38,816 nt of DNA from Weissella muntiaci (GCF_008107635.1 NZ_SDGZ01000018.1:1-38816), one strand, 5' to 3'. Shown: positions 16,891 to 24,525, counted from the first letter of the stretch. The notes: generated by a model not told the origin, from the letters alone. Numbers and translations are program-made.

Positions 16891-17130
16891 TTAATCATTA
16901 TCAGGGGTGACGTCTTTAGGTTGTGTCTGATTCTCTTGGTAATATGGTCGTTCTGGGATGATGATTGCTGCGATGATATAAGCAATCAATAGTGGAAATC
17001 CACTAGTTAGGACGGCCGCGAGAACGAAAATAATTCGTGTTAATGATGGATCCCAATCAAAATACTCTGCGACGCCTCCCAAGACGCCACTAAAGACGCG
17101 ATTGTTTGAACGATATAGTTTCTTTGCCAT
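16891..17130 (-). CDS. PspC-domain membrane protein
   Basis: This small 79-residue protein has a complete PspC domain: KKLYRSNNRVFSGVLGGVAEYF, then one long hydrophobic segment (about 30-58) and a short polar tail. In PspC proteins this domain senses or signals envelope stress. GGAGAGG precedes the ATG on the minus strand. It is divergent from the PadR-HAAS operon, and the two -35 regions overlap at 17192-17198, so they are likely regulated together. No partner PspA is present in the window. Confidence 0.9.
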   Translation of the reverse strand: MAKKLYRSNNRVFSGVLGGVAEYFDWDPSLTRIIFVLAAVLTSGFPLLIAYIIAAIIIPERPYYQENQTQPKDVTPDND

Positions 17131-17169
17131 AATGCCTCTCCTTTATTGAATACACCCTTTCCTACTTGA

Positions 17170-17220
17170 ATTATATAACAAGAAAGGGGGCTTGACACAG
17201 TTAGTGCTCCGCCTTATAGT
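17170..17220. promoter_or_regulatory. Divergent promoters of the PspC gene and the PadR operon
   Basis: Plus strand: TTGACA (17192-17197), 17-nt spacer, TATAGT (17215-17220), a strong sigma-A promoter for padR. Minus strand: GTGTCA (17193-17198), 17-nt spacer, TATAAT (17170-17175) for the PspC gene. The -35 boxes overlap almost completely. Downstream of the plus promoter the dyad ACATATAGTATTGT (17238-17251) is a candidate PadR site. Confidence 0.65.
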
Positions 17221-17269
17221 TATATTATATTATACGACATATAGTATTGTAAAGAGAAAGGGTATGGGA

Positions 17270-17587
17270 ATGCAACTATCAAGTGAATTAATGGACGGGC
17301 TAGTTCTGTCCCTCTTGGCTCGGGAGAATCTCTATGGATACTCGCTGACCAAGCAGGTTCAGGAGCAGTTTACTGTATCTGAATCGACAATGTATCCAGT
17401 GCTACGGCGGTTAAAGGCCAAAGGTTTTGTGACCACGTATGATGAACCTTTTGAAGGACGTAATCGACGGTATTATCAAATCTCAGAAACGGGTCAGGAT
17501 GAATTAAAGACGATTAAAGCAGCTTGGGATGAATTTTCAACTAAAATTAACAAGGTTATGTTAGAAGGAGTGGACAATGGAGAATGA
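17270..17587 (+). CDS. PadR-family transcriptional regulator
   Basis: This 105-residue winged-helix regulator is of the short PadR type. It shows MDGLVLSLLARENLYGYSL at the N-terminus, the recognition region SESTMYPVLRRLKAKGFV, and the wing GRNRRYYQISETGQDEL, followed by a C-terminal dimerisation helix. The frame is open up to 17192, but that region holds the promoter. ATG 17270 is chosen because AAAGGG is 7 nt upstream; ATG 17264 is too close to it. It overlaps the HAAS gene by 11 nt. PadR with HAAS/DUF1700 and DUF4097 genes is a recurrent envelope-related operon in Firmicutes; autoregulation is likely. Confidence 0.92.
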   Translation: MQLSSELMDGLVLSLLARENLYGYSLTKQVQEQFTVSESTMYPVLRRLKAKGFVTTYDEPFEGRNRRYYQISETGQDELKTIKAAWDEFSTKINKVMLEGVDNGE

Positions 17588-18212
17588 AGTTTTCTTTCGG
17601 CAGTTGCAGGGGCATCTGAAGGGACTAACAGAAGAAGAACAGACCGATGTGGTTGAATTCTATCGAGAATACGCATCTGACGCTGGGTTGACTGGCGAAA
17701 AGTTGATTCGAGAATTTGGTACGCCAAAGCAATTGGCACGCCGAGTGCTGGTTGATTACTCAATTCGTTATGATGACATCATTGATAATGATGCACCAGA
17801 TGAAAATGAATCAACCCGCGTACAACAAACCAAGCGGGTCAGACGCCAAATGAATTTACTATGGGTAGTATTATTGGCGCTTTTGACATCATGGGCCTGG
17901 ATCCCAGCAGTTTTAATGATCCTAGCAGGGCTCTTTGTCTTAGTCGTCATGGTGGTTTTGACGATTTTCTTGCTGGCTTTGTCGGCAGTCGTTGGAGTTA
18001 TTATGTTGGTTGCGGGTGTAGGCGTGTTGAGTCAAAGCCTAGCAGTTGGATTCTTCTGGATTGGGATTGGTTTGATTTTAACTGGAATTCAGTTTATCGC
18101 CTGGCCGATAGGTTTATTAATTTTGAAGGTTGCCTTGGATGGATTAATTACCTTTGTAAAATTCTTGGGACGGCGTTTCTCAAAGCAGAAGGGGGAGCAG
18201 ATTCATGCCTAA
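17577..18212 (+). CDS. HAAS/DUF1700-domain membrane protein
   Basis: This 211-residue protein has an N-terminal HAAS-type domain (about 1-60: FFRQLQGHLKGLTEEEQTDVVEFYREYASDAG, EFGTPKQLARRVL), a polar linker and a hydrophobic C-terminal half with about four membrane helices (95-200). HAAS proteins are found almost always next to PadR regulators and are thought to form a membrane signalling unit; the mechanism is unknown. Its ATG lies inside the end of padR, so translation is coupled. A stub of a DUF4097-like gene overlaps its last bases. Confidence 0.85.
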   Translation: MENEVFFRQLQGHLKGLTEEEQTDVVEFYREYASDAGLTGEKLIREFGTPKQLARRVLVDYSIRYDDIIDNDAPDENESTRVQQTKRVRRQMNLLWVVLLALLTSWAWIPAVLMILAGLFVLVVMVVLTIFLLALSAVVGVIMLVAGVGVLSQSLAVGFFWIGIGLILTGIQFIAWPIGLLILKVALDGLITFVKFLGRRFSKQKGEQIHA

Positions 18213-18354
18213 ATTACTAAAGTTAATCATTACCGGTTTTGTTCTAATTGTGATTGGGGTCATTATTTTGACGATTAGCGCTCACGCTGGTGGGGCGCAT
18301 GGAGTTAACTGGAGCGGTCATGGCTTTGTGGTCGTATCAGCAGCAACGTGGTAG
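18205..18354 (+). pseudogene. Truncated DUF4097-like membrane protein (49-residue stub)
   Basis: A 49-codon frame starts at ATG 18205, overlapping the HAAS gene by 8 nt, with an excellent ribosome binding site GGGGGAG. It encodes a hydrophobic N-terminal anchor (LIITGFVLIVIGVIILTIS) followed by HGVNWSGHGFVVVSA and then a TAG. In PadR-HAAS operons the third gene usually encodes a DUF4097 protein that starts with such an anchor and a short Trp-containing stretch before a long beta-rich domain. Here that domain is missing, and only 52 nt separate the stop from uppP. I infer an internal deletion or truncation. Alternatively it may persist as a small membrane protein. The family assignment is by context and weak resemblance. 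Confidence 0.55.
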
Positions 18355-18406
18355 ACTCATATATAAGTGCGGTTCATGTACTGTTCTACATTAACGAGGA
18401 TTTATT

Positions 18407-19258
18407 ATGATTATTGAGTTTATTCAGTCGCTGATTATTGGAATCGTTGAAGGAATCACAGAGTTCCTACCGGTTTCATCAACTGGCCACATTATTATTG
18501 CGGAATCATTGATGGGCTTGCCTGCGGGAGCTGTTTGGACCAAGGCGTTCGTCAATATGTTCGATTACGTGATTCAATTGGGTGCAATTATGGCAGTTAT
18601 TCAGCTATATTTCACGAAATTGAATCCCTTTGCAAGCAAGAAGTCATACCGTGAGCGGGTGGCAACATGGCGTTTATGGTTTAAGGTAATCATCGGTGTT
18701 CTACCAGCAGTGGTCTTTGGGTTCTTGCTCAATGATTGGATGGATGCACATTTGATGAATCCATGGGTTGTTGCTGGAACATTGATCTTCTATGGTATCT
18801 TGTTCATTCTCTTGGAGACACGCAACGAGCGCGTTGAACCATGGCTCAGTGATCTTGATAAGATGAGCTGGAAGATGGCATTGGCCATTGGAATGTTCCA
18901 AGTACTATCAATCGTACCAGGAACATCACGTTCTGGAGCAACAATCTTGGGAGCGATGTTCTTGGGGACATCACGTTTCGTTGCTGCTGAATTCTCATTC
19001 TTTATGTCAATTCCAGTGATGTTTGGTGTATCAATCCTGAAGGTTGGTAAGTATGTGGCTGATGGAGGTGTCTTCACTGGTGCACAGACCTTTGTGATGA
19101 TTGTCGGCTTCGTTGTATCGTGGATCGTAGCATTCTTTGCGATTAAGTTCATGATGCGCTATATTCAAAATCATGATTTCAAAATCTTCGGATGGTATCG
19201 AATCGTTGTTGGTATCCTCGTAATTTTGATGGGGATGTTTGGGTTGTTAAAGCTATAA
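18407..19258 (+). CDS. uppP: Undecaprenyl-diphosphatase
   Basis: UppP (BacA) dephosphorylates undecaprenyl pyrophosphate to recycle the lipid carrier for peptidoglycan and teichoic acid synthesis; its overexpression gives bacitracin resistance. The product is 283 residues of an integral membrane protein. The two catalytic consensus regions are intact: GIVEGITEFLPVSSTGHIII near the N-terminus, and the PGTSRSGATI arginine region in mid-protein. AACGAGG precedes ATG 18407. It lies downstream of the PadR-HAAS genes without an evident terminator, so readthrough is possible, and near two LCP genes that use undecaprenyl-linked substrates. Confidence 0.96.
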   Translation: MIIEFIQSLIIGIVEGITEFLPVSSTGHIIIAESLMGLPAGAVWTKAFVNMFDYVIQLGAIMAVIQLYFTKLNPFASKKSYRERVATWRLWFKVIIGVLPAVVFGFLLNDWMDAHLMNPWVVAGTLIFYGILFILLETRNERVEPWLSDLDKMSWKMALAIGMFQVLSIVPGTSRSGATILGAMFLGTSRFVAAEFSFFMSIPVMFGVSILKVGKYVADGGVFTGAQTFVMIVGFVVSWIVAFFAIKFMMRYIQNHDFKIFGWYRIVVGILVILMGMFGLLKL

Positions 19259-19296
19259 GAATAAAAAAACGCCTATGCTTAGATAGTCGTTTTGAT

Positions 19297-19326
19297 CGAA
19301 CCTGCATAATGCAGGTTCTTTTTTTA
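19297..19326. terminator. Terminator between uppP and the WYL regulator
   Basis: GAACCTGCA (19298-19306) pairs perfectly with TGCAGGTTC (19310-19318), followed by a seven-T run on the plus strand. It ends at the stop codon of the convergent regulator gene. On the minus strand the T-tract is weak, so it serves mainly uppP. Confidence 0.85.
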
Positions 19327-20274
19327 TCATAAATTTGATAACCAGTTGTTTGAAAAGGTGCGCTTCAATTCAGTTGGAACGCTTTGAAACTGAATACCAG
19401 GTCCTAAATAGAATAACCATGCTAATGCATCGTTGCGTTCTTTTGCTGATGTTGGGTCAATATAAGTTTCTAAGTAACCGGTTTGCTTAAAGGGATCCGT
19501 GTAGGCCAAGACAATATCAGGTAAATGAAGTTGATTAAAGCGTTCAATTGCGGTGATATCAAGTTTGAGGCTTAAGTTAGGCAGGGTCTTTTGCTTGCGG
19601 AGCAGTGTCTGGATTTTATCAGGAGTAAGTCCTTCTTCGACAGCTTGGTTGGTAATGTCGTTAATATCAGCAACTGCGATGTGTTCTTTTTGGTGGGTAT
19701 CCAAATTAAAGGCATCCAAAAACCAGTTGGCGTGTCTTTGATTAATAGAGAGCACATAGACTGATAATGGAGTTTGATCAACAATCAAACTCAGGAAGCG
19801 TCCGCTTAAAGTCTGGTTGATTAACCGCATGAGGATTGGATGTGCAAAATCTTGTAGTTCAACAATGTTTGCCTGTGTTTCGTTGCTATGTTCAAAGCGA
19901 AGGAGCTTCTGCAATTCAAGTAGATCGTCTTGCTGGGCTTGCGAGGCAATATTGAGCAATTTCTCTGTAATTGATCGGCGATCCTGTAAGTATGGCATCT
20001 GTTGATTAGTTGTCGCCATAAAACTTACAAAGAGTGCTTTGAGCTCAGAATCCGTGAATTGAACAGCTGGGAGCAGTTTATTCTCCATGATTTCGTATCC
20101 GCCGTCACGACCGTATTCAGCAATTAAAGGCATGCCTAATTCCTCAATGGCATGGATGTCACGAATGGCGGTACTGCGCGAAATATCAAATTCAGCCATT
20201 AATTGGCTAATTGTAAAGTGTTGACGATTGTTCATAAAGCGCATCATTGTGTTAATTCGATTAGTTTTATTCAT
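19327..20274 (-). CDS. YafY/WYL-type helix-turn-helix transcriptional regulator
   Basis: This 315-residue DeoR-like regulator has an N-terminal helix-turn-helix (NRINTMMRFMNNRQHFTISQLMAEFDISRSTAIRDIHAIEELGMPLIAE) and a WYL-type ligand-sensing C-terminal region (from about 135, containing VYVLSINQRHANWFLDAFNL). Many such regulators control a divergent gene. GAGGTG is placed upstream of the ATG. A perfect 10-bp inverted repeat lies 12 nt upstream of the gene, in the divergent intergenic region with a broken effector-binding gene (20353-20843). The regulator itself appears intact, although its apparent target is not. Confidence 0.88.
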   Translation of the reverse strand: MNKTNRINTMMRFMNNRQHFTISQLMAEFDISRSTAIRDIHAIEELGMPLIAEYGRDGGYEIMENKLLPAVQFTDSELKALFVSFMATTNQQMPYLQDRRSITEKLLNIASQAQQDDLLELQKLLRFEHSNETQANIVELQDFAHPILMRLINQTLSGRFLSLIVDQTPLSVYVLSINQRHANWFLDAFNLDTHQKEHIAVADINDITNQAVEEGLTPDKIQTLLRKQKTLPNLSLKLDITAIERFNQLHLPDIVLAYTDPFKQTGYLETYIDPTSAKERNDALAWLFYLGPGIQFQSVPTELKRTFSNNWLSNL

Positions 20275-20285
20275 GTTTCACCTCA

Positions 20286-20322
20286 AAGGGTGTCAATTTC
20301 TGACACCCTTACATTCTATAAT
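20286..20322. promoter_or_regulatory. Operator-like perfect palindrome and promoter in a divergent intergenic region
   Basis: AAGGGTGTCA (20286-20295), spacer ATTTC, TGACACCCTT (20301-20310) is a perfect inverted repeat. TATAAT for the plus strand is at 20317-20322. The palindrome lies over the expected -35 region, which has no good hexamer, and also between the opposite promoter region and the regulator gene. The likely binding protein is the adjacent YafY/WYL regulator. Confidence 0.65.
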
Positions 20323-20352
20323 AACTTTATCAAATGAAAAGAGGAAAGCAAT

Positions 20353-20843
20353 ATGGTTGACTATAAGGTTGAAACGAAGGAGCAATTTAAGGTGTTAGCG
20401 ATTGGTCGTGAGTTGGCAGTGGGTACAGGCGAGAATCCATATGCGGCGATGGCTGAGCAAAAAGTTGCTTTGTGGGAGGGCGTGAATCAGGATTAACGCT
20501 TTGAAAATTTAAAGCCGCAAGCAAAGAATGGCTATTTGAATTCACCGTAAATGAGAATATCGGTGGTGCATTTATGTATTATGTTGGCGTTGAGAGTGAT
20601 GCTAATGTTGAAGGGGACGATATGCGGTCAATTGATTTCCCTGCTGGTAAGTATATTGTCGTTGAAGGGACTGCCAAGACTGCGCCTGAATTATTTGCGA
20701 ACCTAGAAGGAGCAGCGTTTTTTGAGATTCTACCAAATAATACTGAATATATGTATGTTGGTGGACCGAATGCGATTTTAAAGACGGCGGAAAGCGCTAC
20801 TGAAGTTAAAGGGCAAGCATGGATCCCAGTTGTAGCTAAATAA
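20353..20843 (+). pseudogene. Broken GyrI-like/effector-binding-domain gene
   Basis: ATG 20353, preceded by GAGGAAAG, opens a frame (VDYKVETKEQFKVLAIGREL ... LWEGVNQD) that stops at TAA 20494-20496. The sequence then continues recognisably as RFENLK and, after a one-base frameshift near 20508-20514 (an A lost from an A-run), as SKEWLFEFTVNENIGGAFMYYVGVES ... KGQAWIPVVAK to 20843. Joined, the pieces give about 163 residues resembling the bacterial effector-binding (GyrI-like/AraC-E) domain. Two lesions, a nonsense change (GAA to TAA fits) and a single deletion, indicate a pseudogene. The 89-residue frame from ATG 20574 has no good ribosome binding site. Confidence 0.8.
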
Positions 20844-20848
20844 GCTAA

Positions 20849-20888
20849 AAATAAAACCCGCTTTAATTTAATTAAAGCGGGTTTTATT
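20849..20888. terminator. Bidirectional terminator between convergent genes
   Basis: ATAAAACCCGCTTTAAT pairs with ATTAAAGCGGGTTTTAT around a very short loop, with A- and T-runs on both sides. It separates the effector-binding pseudogene from the minus-strand CBS gene, touching the latter's stop codon. Confidence 0.9.
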
Positions 20889-21535
20889 TATAGATATGAT
20901 TGTTTGTGCAAATCTTCAAGTGATTCTAGATGGAATCCTTTACGTGATAAGACACGAATAATTTTAGATAGACGACCCTCATCTACAGAATCAGGTAAGG
21001 TAAACATGATTCGGACTGTCCGAGGATTGTTGTCGGGATTTAAAGTCATTGAGGAACTAATTAACGTATATCGTGAAATGATTTTAGCAGCCTTTTCCAA
21101 ACTACCGCGTTCGCCATCAGTAAGCAAAGTTAGTGTGTAGCGACCTTCGTCAGTCTGGAGTGATTGTGCCAAAAGGTCCATTAGACGACTGTGGGTAATA
21201 ATACTTAAAAAGTGATTATCCTCATCCAAGATCGTGATAAATGGCAAGTCACGCATGTTAAAAATTAATTCAAAGAAAGTGGCATTGATACCAATAAACT
21301 TAGTTGTATTACGCATCATAGCGGTGACGGGCAGGTTACGCTCGCCACCATTCATCAAATGCTGGTAGATATGCATTTTATAAATAGCACCGCGAAACAA
21401 CTGACCTGATGTGTCCAAGATTGGAATCGCACGCATACTGGTGTATTCCTCGAAAAGGGCCAAGGCTTCTTCAATTGTGGCATCTTCACTAATCGTAATT
21501 AGCTCATCGCGAGGCTTAATTAAAGTTGCTAGCAT
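20888..21535 (-). CDS. CBS-pair protein with C-terminal ACT-like region (CbpA-like)
   Basis: The product is 215 residues and soluble. Two CBS motifs fill residues 1-135 (ISEDATIEEALALFEEYTSMRAIPILD; FITILDEDNHFLSIITHSRLMDLL). The C-terminal ~75 residues (RYTLTLLTDGERGSLEKAAKIISRYT ... VRIMFTLPDS ... LSRKGF) look like an ACT-type ligand-binding fold. This layout resembles Listeria CbpA, a cyclic-di-AMP-binding protein. I am moderately sure of the resemblance and not of ligand binding. GAGG precedes the ATG, and an extended -10 lies upstream. Confidence 0.75.
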   Translation of the reverse strand: MLATLIKPRDELITISEDATIEEALALFEEYTSMRAIPILDTSGQLFRGAIYKMHIYQHLMNGGERNLPVTAMMRNTTKFIGINATFFELIFNMRDLPFITILDEDNHFLSIITHSRLMDLLAQSLQTDEGRYTLTLLTDGERGSLEKAAKIISRYTLISSSMTLNPDNNPRTVRIMFTLPDSVDEGRLSKIIRVLSRKGFHLESLEDLHKQSYL

Positions 21536-21567
21536 TAGTCGACCTCATTTCATTTCATAATTTAATA

Positions 21568-21576
21568 ATTATATCA
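21568..21576 (-). promoter_or_regulatory. Candidate extended -10 promoter of the CBS gene
   Basis: On the minus strand TGATATAAT (21568-21576) is a perfect -10 hexamer with the TGn extension, 33 nt upstream of the CBS gene start. The -35 is poor. Confidence 0.45.
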
Positions 21577-21615
21577 TGTAAATCTTATCTTAGACAGTTG
21601 CCTACACGCTGATTC

Positions 21616-22251
21616 CTAATCTTTTGAGAAAATTATTAAATTATTTGGTGATAGAAAACGACTTTGCATGAGAATCTTAGCAAAGTCCTCAACATTTTCA
21701 GGATTATCTTTGTTAATCCAATGGCGCACAAGATAAACGACGTTATTTACAACGATTTCTTTAGTATAATCAATAGGCAGGGCATCTGAAAAATGACCGT
21801 TACCTAACTTGAGCTGTTGAGTAAATGTTTCATCAACAACGTCCTTAATCTCATTAAAGAATTGTGGGTCACCATTTGGCGACATGAGAACCTTCATTGT
21901 CCAGCGCTCTTGATCAATGTAGTAAAGCGCGTTATTAAACAACGTATATAGGTTGTCACTCAATGCTTCGTTACGTGAACTGGCATCGGTCGTGCTATAC
22001 GATTCAATTGTTGCGCCGATGTTTTTCTTTACAATTCCGGCAATGTTGTTGTGAAGATCGCCCTCAATACTGGCTAATAGTTCGTGCTTATCAGCGTAAT
22101 GTACATAGAATGTACCACGACTTACAGCCGCTTCACGTGTTAAGTCAGAAACGGTTAGATTGCCGAAGCCTTTAGTTTCAACTAATGCGATGAAAGCTTT
22201 TCTAATCTTTGCACGCGTTAAGTCAGTTCGTTCGCTTTGTTTCATATCCAT
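21616..22251 (-). CDS. TetR-family transcriptional regulator
   Basis: This 211-residue regulator has a TetR N-terminal helix-turn-helix (IRKAFIALVETKGFGNLTVSDLTREAAVSRGTFYVHYADKHELL) and an all-helical ligand domain. It is divergent from a YhgE/Pip membrane protein gene, the same pairing as YhgD-YhgE in Bacillus, so it probably represses that gene. AGGGGG lies just upstream of two possible starts, ATG 22251 and ATG 22245 (minus strand); the second has more usual spacing. Confidence 0.9.
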   Translation of the reverse strand: MDMKQSERTDLTRAKIRKAFIALVETKGFGNLTVSDLTREAAVSRGTFYVHYADKHELLASIEGDLHNNIAGIVKKNIGATIESYSTTDASSRNEALSDNLYTLFNNALYYIDQERWTMKVLMSPNGDPQFFNEIKDVVDETFTQQLKLGNGHFSDALPIDYTKEIVVNNVVYLVRHWINKDNPENVEDFAKILMQSRFLSPNNLIIFSKD

Positions 22252-22264
22252 TTACCCCCTAAAA

Positions 22265-22349
22265 TTGAACACATTTACCTAATCTATCCATTGAATAGTT
22301 ATACCCAAGTGTTATTATGTATCATTGAAAGAAAATATTCAACACATTG
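22265..22349. promoter_or_regulatory. Promoter and candidate TetR sites upstream of the YhgE/Pip gene
   Basis: TTGAAT (22291-22296) and TATTAT (22313-22318) with a 16-nt spacer form a plausible plus-strand promoter. Two related 12-mers flank it: TTGAACACATTT (22265-22276) and TTCAACACATTG (22338-22349), ten of twelve bases identical. A short dyad TTGAA/TTCAA (22325-22329 and 22338-22342) overlaps the second. These are candidate regulator sites; binding is inferred. Confidence 0.45.
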
Positions 22350-22386
22350 TTTAATAATAAAATAAAAAAAGAGGAGGCTTTGTACA

Positions 22387-24519
22387 ATGTTTAAGGCTGA
22401 GTGGGGCTGGTTTAAAAATAATAAGTTTTATTATGTAGTAATGGCCGCCTTAATTTTAATTCCAACCATCTATACGGTTGTGTTCTTGAGTTCATTATGG
22501 AATCCATATGGGGAGACACAAGATATTCCGGTAGCGGTTGTTAATTTAGATCAAAAGAAAACGTATGAAGGAAAAGAATTAAATTTGGGGGCCGACTTAG
22601 CGAAGAATTTGACTAAGTCAGATGCGATGGACTTTAGCGTAATTTCTAAGTCTAAAGCAAAAGAAGGCATCGATGATGGTAAGTACTATATGGTAATTAC
22701 CATTCCAAAGGACTTTTCTAAAAACGCAACGACTTTGACAACATCAAAGCCAACGCAGATGAAGCTAAAGTATGAAACCAGTTCAGGTCAAAGCTTCGTT
22801 GCTGGTAAAATGACCGAAGCAGCGGTTAAGGAAGTTGTTACGAATGTTTCAACTGAGGTGACTAAGACCTATGCCAAGACTTTGGTCGGCTCAATCAAGC
22901 AATTGGGTGCTGGAACGAAGGAAGCTAGTGAAGCTAACACTAAGCTGGCTAGTGGTACAAAGGACGCGCAAGATGGTGCTACGGCAATTCAAACTAACTT
23001 GCAAGCTCTTGCTGATGGTAGTTTGACACTTGAAAATGGAACTAAGCAGGCACAGAGTAAGTTGTCTGAGTATACTGCTGGTGTTTCTCAGGCGGATGCT
23101 GGTAGCAAGACATTGAGTGCGGGTATTAGTGATTATACTGCTGGTGTGGCTAGTGCCGCCACATATAGTCAGCAGATAAAGGCTGGCTTGGATAAGATGA
23201 ATAGTGAGTTGAATTCGAGCGAGACTCAAGCTCAATTAGCAGAGTTAAATCAAGAGTATGCTCAGTTGAAGCCTTATCTTAGCGATAGTGGTTTACAAGA
23301 TCTCATTAAGACTTACAAGACCGCCACAAATAATTCGCTTGATGCTGCATTGTCGGCTAATGGCATCGATGGTGATAAGAAGGCTGCCATTGAAAATGAT
23401 TTTGCTAATAACCAAGCTAAGGATGAATCCATAGTTAAAATTGAGGCTAAACTTAATAGTTTAATTAAGGATGGTAAGTTAAGCCGGGCGATGCAGCAAA
23501 TTGACAGTGCATTGGGTCAGGTAACCGAACTACAAACCGATGTTTCGAGGCTATCATCTGGAATTGATCAAGTATCAGATGGGCTGAATACACTGAATGG
23601 TAAGTCCGCTGAACTACAAAACGGTTCTCAAAACATAACAACTGGACTGGACACACTAAGCGGTAAAAATCAAGAAGTACTAAGTGGTATTAGCCAACTC
23701 AGCGATGGTGCAAGTACGATTACTTCAGGCAGTCAAACATTGGCATCTAAGTCTGGTGAATTGGCAAGTGGTTTGGGAAGTGCTGTTAGTGGTAATCAAA
23801 CATTAGCTGACAAGTTGGGCGACGCAAGTAAGAAGACAAACTCACTTAAGTCAAACAACACGGTCTTCAATCAGATTTCGAAGCCAGTTACATCACAAGG
23901 TCACGAAAAGGATCGAATTCCAAATAACGGAACTGGTATGACACCATACATGTACTCAGTTGGGCTATATGTTGGTATGCTATCATTCAATGTGATGATG
24001 GACATGGTTACACCACGTCGTCGACCAAAGAGTTTCCTTGGTTGGTTCGGAGCTAAGTTATCATTGTTGACCTTCTACGGTGTAGTAGCGGCAAGTTTGG
24101 TCTTTGCTCTATCAACATGGCTCTTGGGATTGCGCCCAGTTGATCCATTGGCAACTTATGGTATGTTGGTCTTAACAGCTATGACCTTCGGAGCGATTGT
24201 GACATCGATGGTGCTTTGGTTCAAGAAGCCAGGTTCATTCGTGGCCGTGGTATTCTTGGTCTTGCAACTATCAGGTTCAGCTGGAACATATCCAATTCAG
24301 ACTTCAAGTGCCTTCTTCAAATGGTTGAATCCATATCTACCAATGACCTATGCGGTTCGCGGTTTCCGTGAAACAATTATGATCGGTGGATCGGCTTGGC
24401 CAGATGTTAAGGTCTTACTTGGAATTCTAGTGGTCTTCTTGATTATTATGAGTGGTTATTACGCAGTTAATATGCACACTTATAAGATGATGAAGGATCC
24501 AGTTGCAATTGAAGATTAA
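22387..24519 (+). CDS. YhgE/Pip-family membrane protein
   Basis: The 710-residue product matches the YhgE/phage-infection-protein family, which has an ABC-2-type membrane architecture. One membrane helix (about 17-37) is followed by a large extracellular domain of about 490 residues that begins IPVAVVNLDQKKTYEGKEL and becomes a repetitive, Ser/Gly/Leu/Asn-rich coiled region with recurring L..G...L..G units. Five to six C-terminal helices (from about 520; SVGLYVGMLSFNVMMDM, LTFYGVVAASLVFAL, VAVVFLVLQLSG) complete it. In lactococci, Pip is a phage receptor; the normal cellular role is unclear, and efflux or secretion has been suggested. The divergent TetR gene likely controls it. Confidence 0.88.
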   Translation: MFKAEWGWFKNNKFYYVVMAALILIPTIYTVVFLSSLWNPYGETQDIPVAVVNLDQKKTYEGKELNLGADLAKNLTKSDAMDFSVISKSKAKEGIDDGKYYMVITIPKDFSKNATTLTTSKPTQMKLKYETSSGQSFVAGKMTEAAVKEVVTNVSTEVTKTYAKTLVGSIKQLGAGTKEASEANTKLASGTKDAQDGATAIQTNLQALADGSLTLENGTKQAQSKLSEYTAGVSQADAGSKTLSAGISDYTAGVASAATYSQQIKAGLDKMNSELNSSETQAQLAELNQEYAQLKPYLSDSGLQDLIKTYKTATNNSLDAALSANGIDGDKKAAIENDFANNQAKDESIVKIEAKLNSLIKDGKLSRAMQQIDSALGQVTELQTDVSRLSSGIDQVSDGLNTLNGKSAELQNGSQNITTGLDTLSGKNQEVLSGISQLSDGASTITSGSQTLASKSGELASGLGSAVSGNQTLADKLGDASKKTNSLKSNNTVFNQISKPVTSQGHEKDRIPNNGTGMTPYMYSVGLYVGMLSFNVMMDMVTPRRRPKSFLGWFGAKLSLLTFYGVVAASLVFALSTWLLGLRPVDPLATYGMLVLTAMTFGAIVTSMVLWFKKPGSFVAVVFLVLQLSGSAGTYPIQTSSAFFKWLNPYLPMTYAVRGFRETIMIGGSAWPDVKVLLGILVVFLIIMSGYYAVNMHTYKMMKDPVAIED

Positions 24520-24525
24520 ATTAAA

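Noticed and set aside
17192-17269. Upstream TTG start for padR
   Set aside because: It would place the start within the -35 box of the promoter; ATG 17270 has AAAGGG at proper distance.
19327-24519. Genomic island or prophage
   Set aside because: Accessory regulators occur here, but there is no integrase, transposase, tRNA-end repeat or phage gene.
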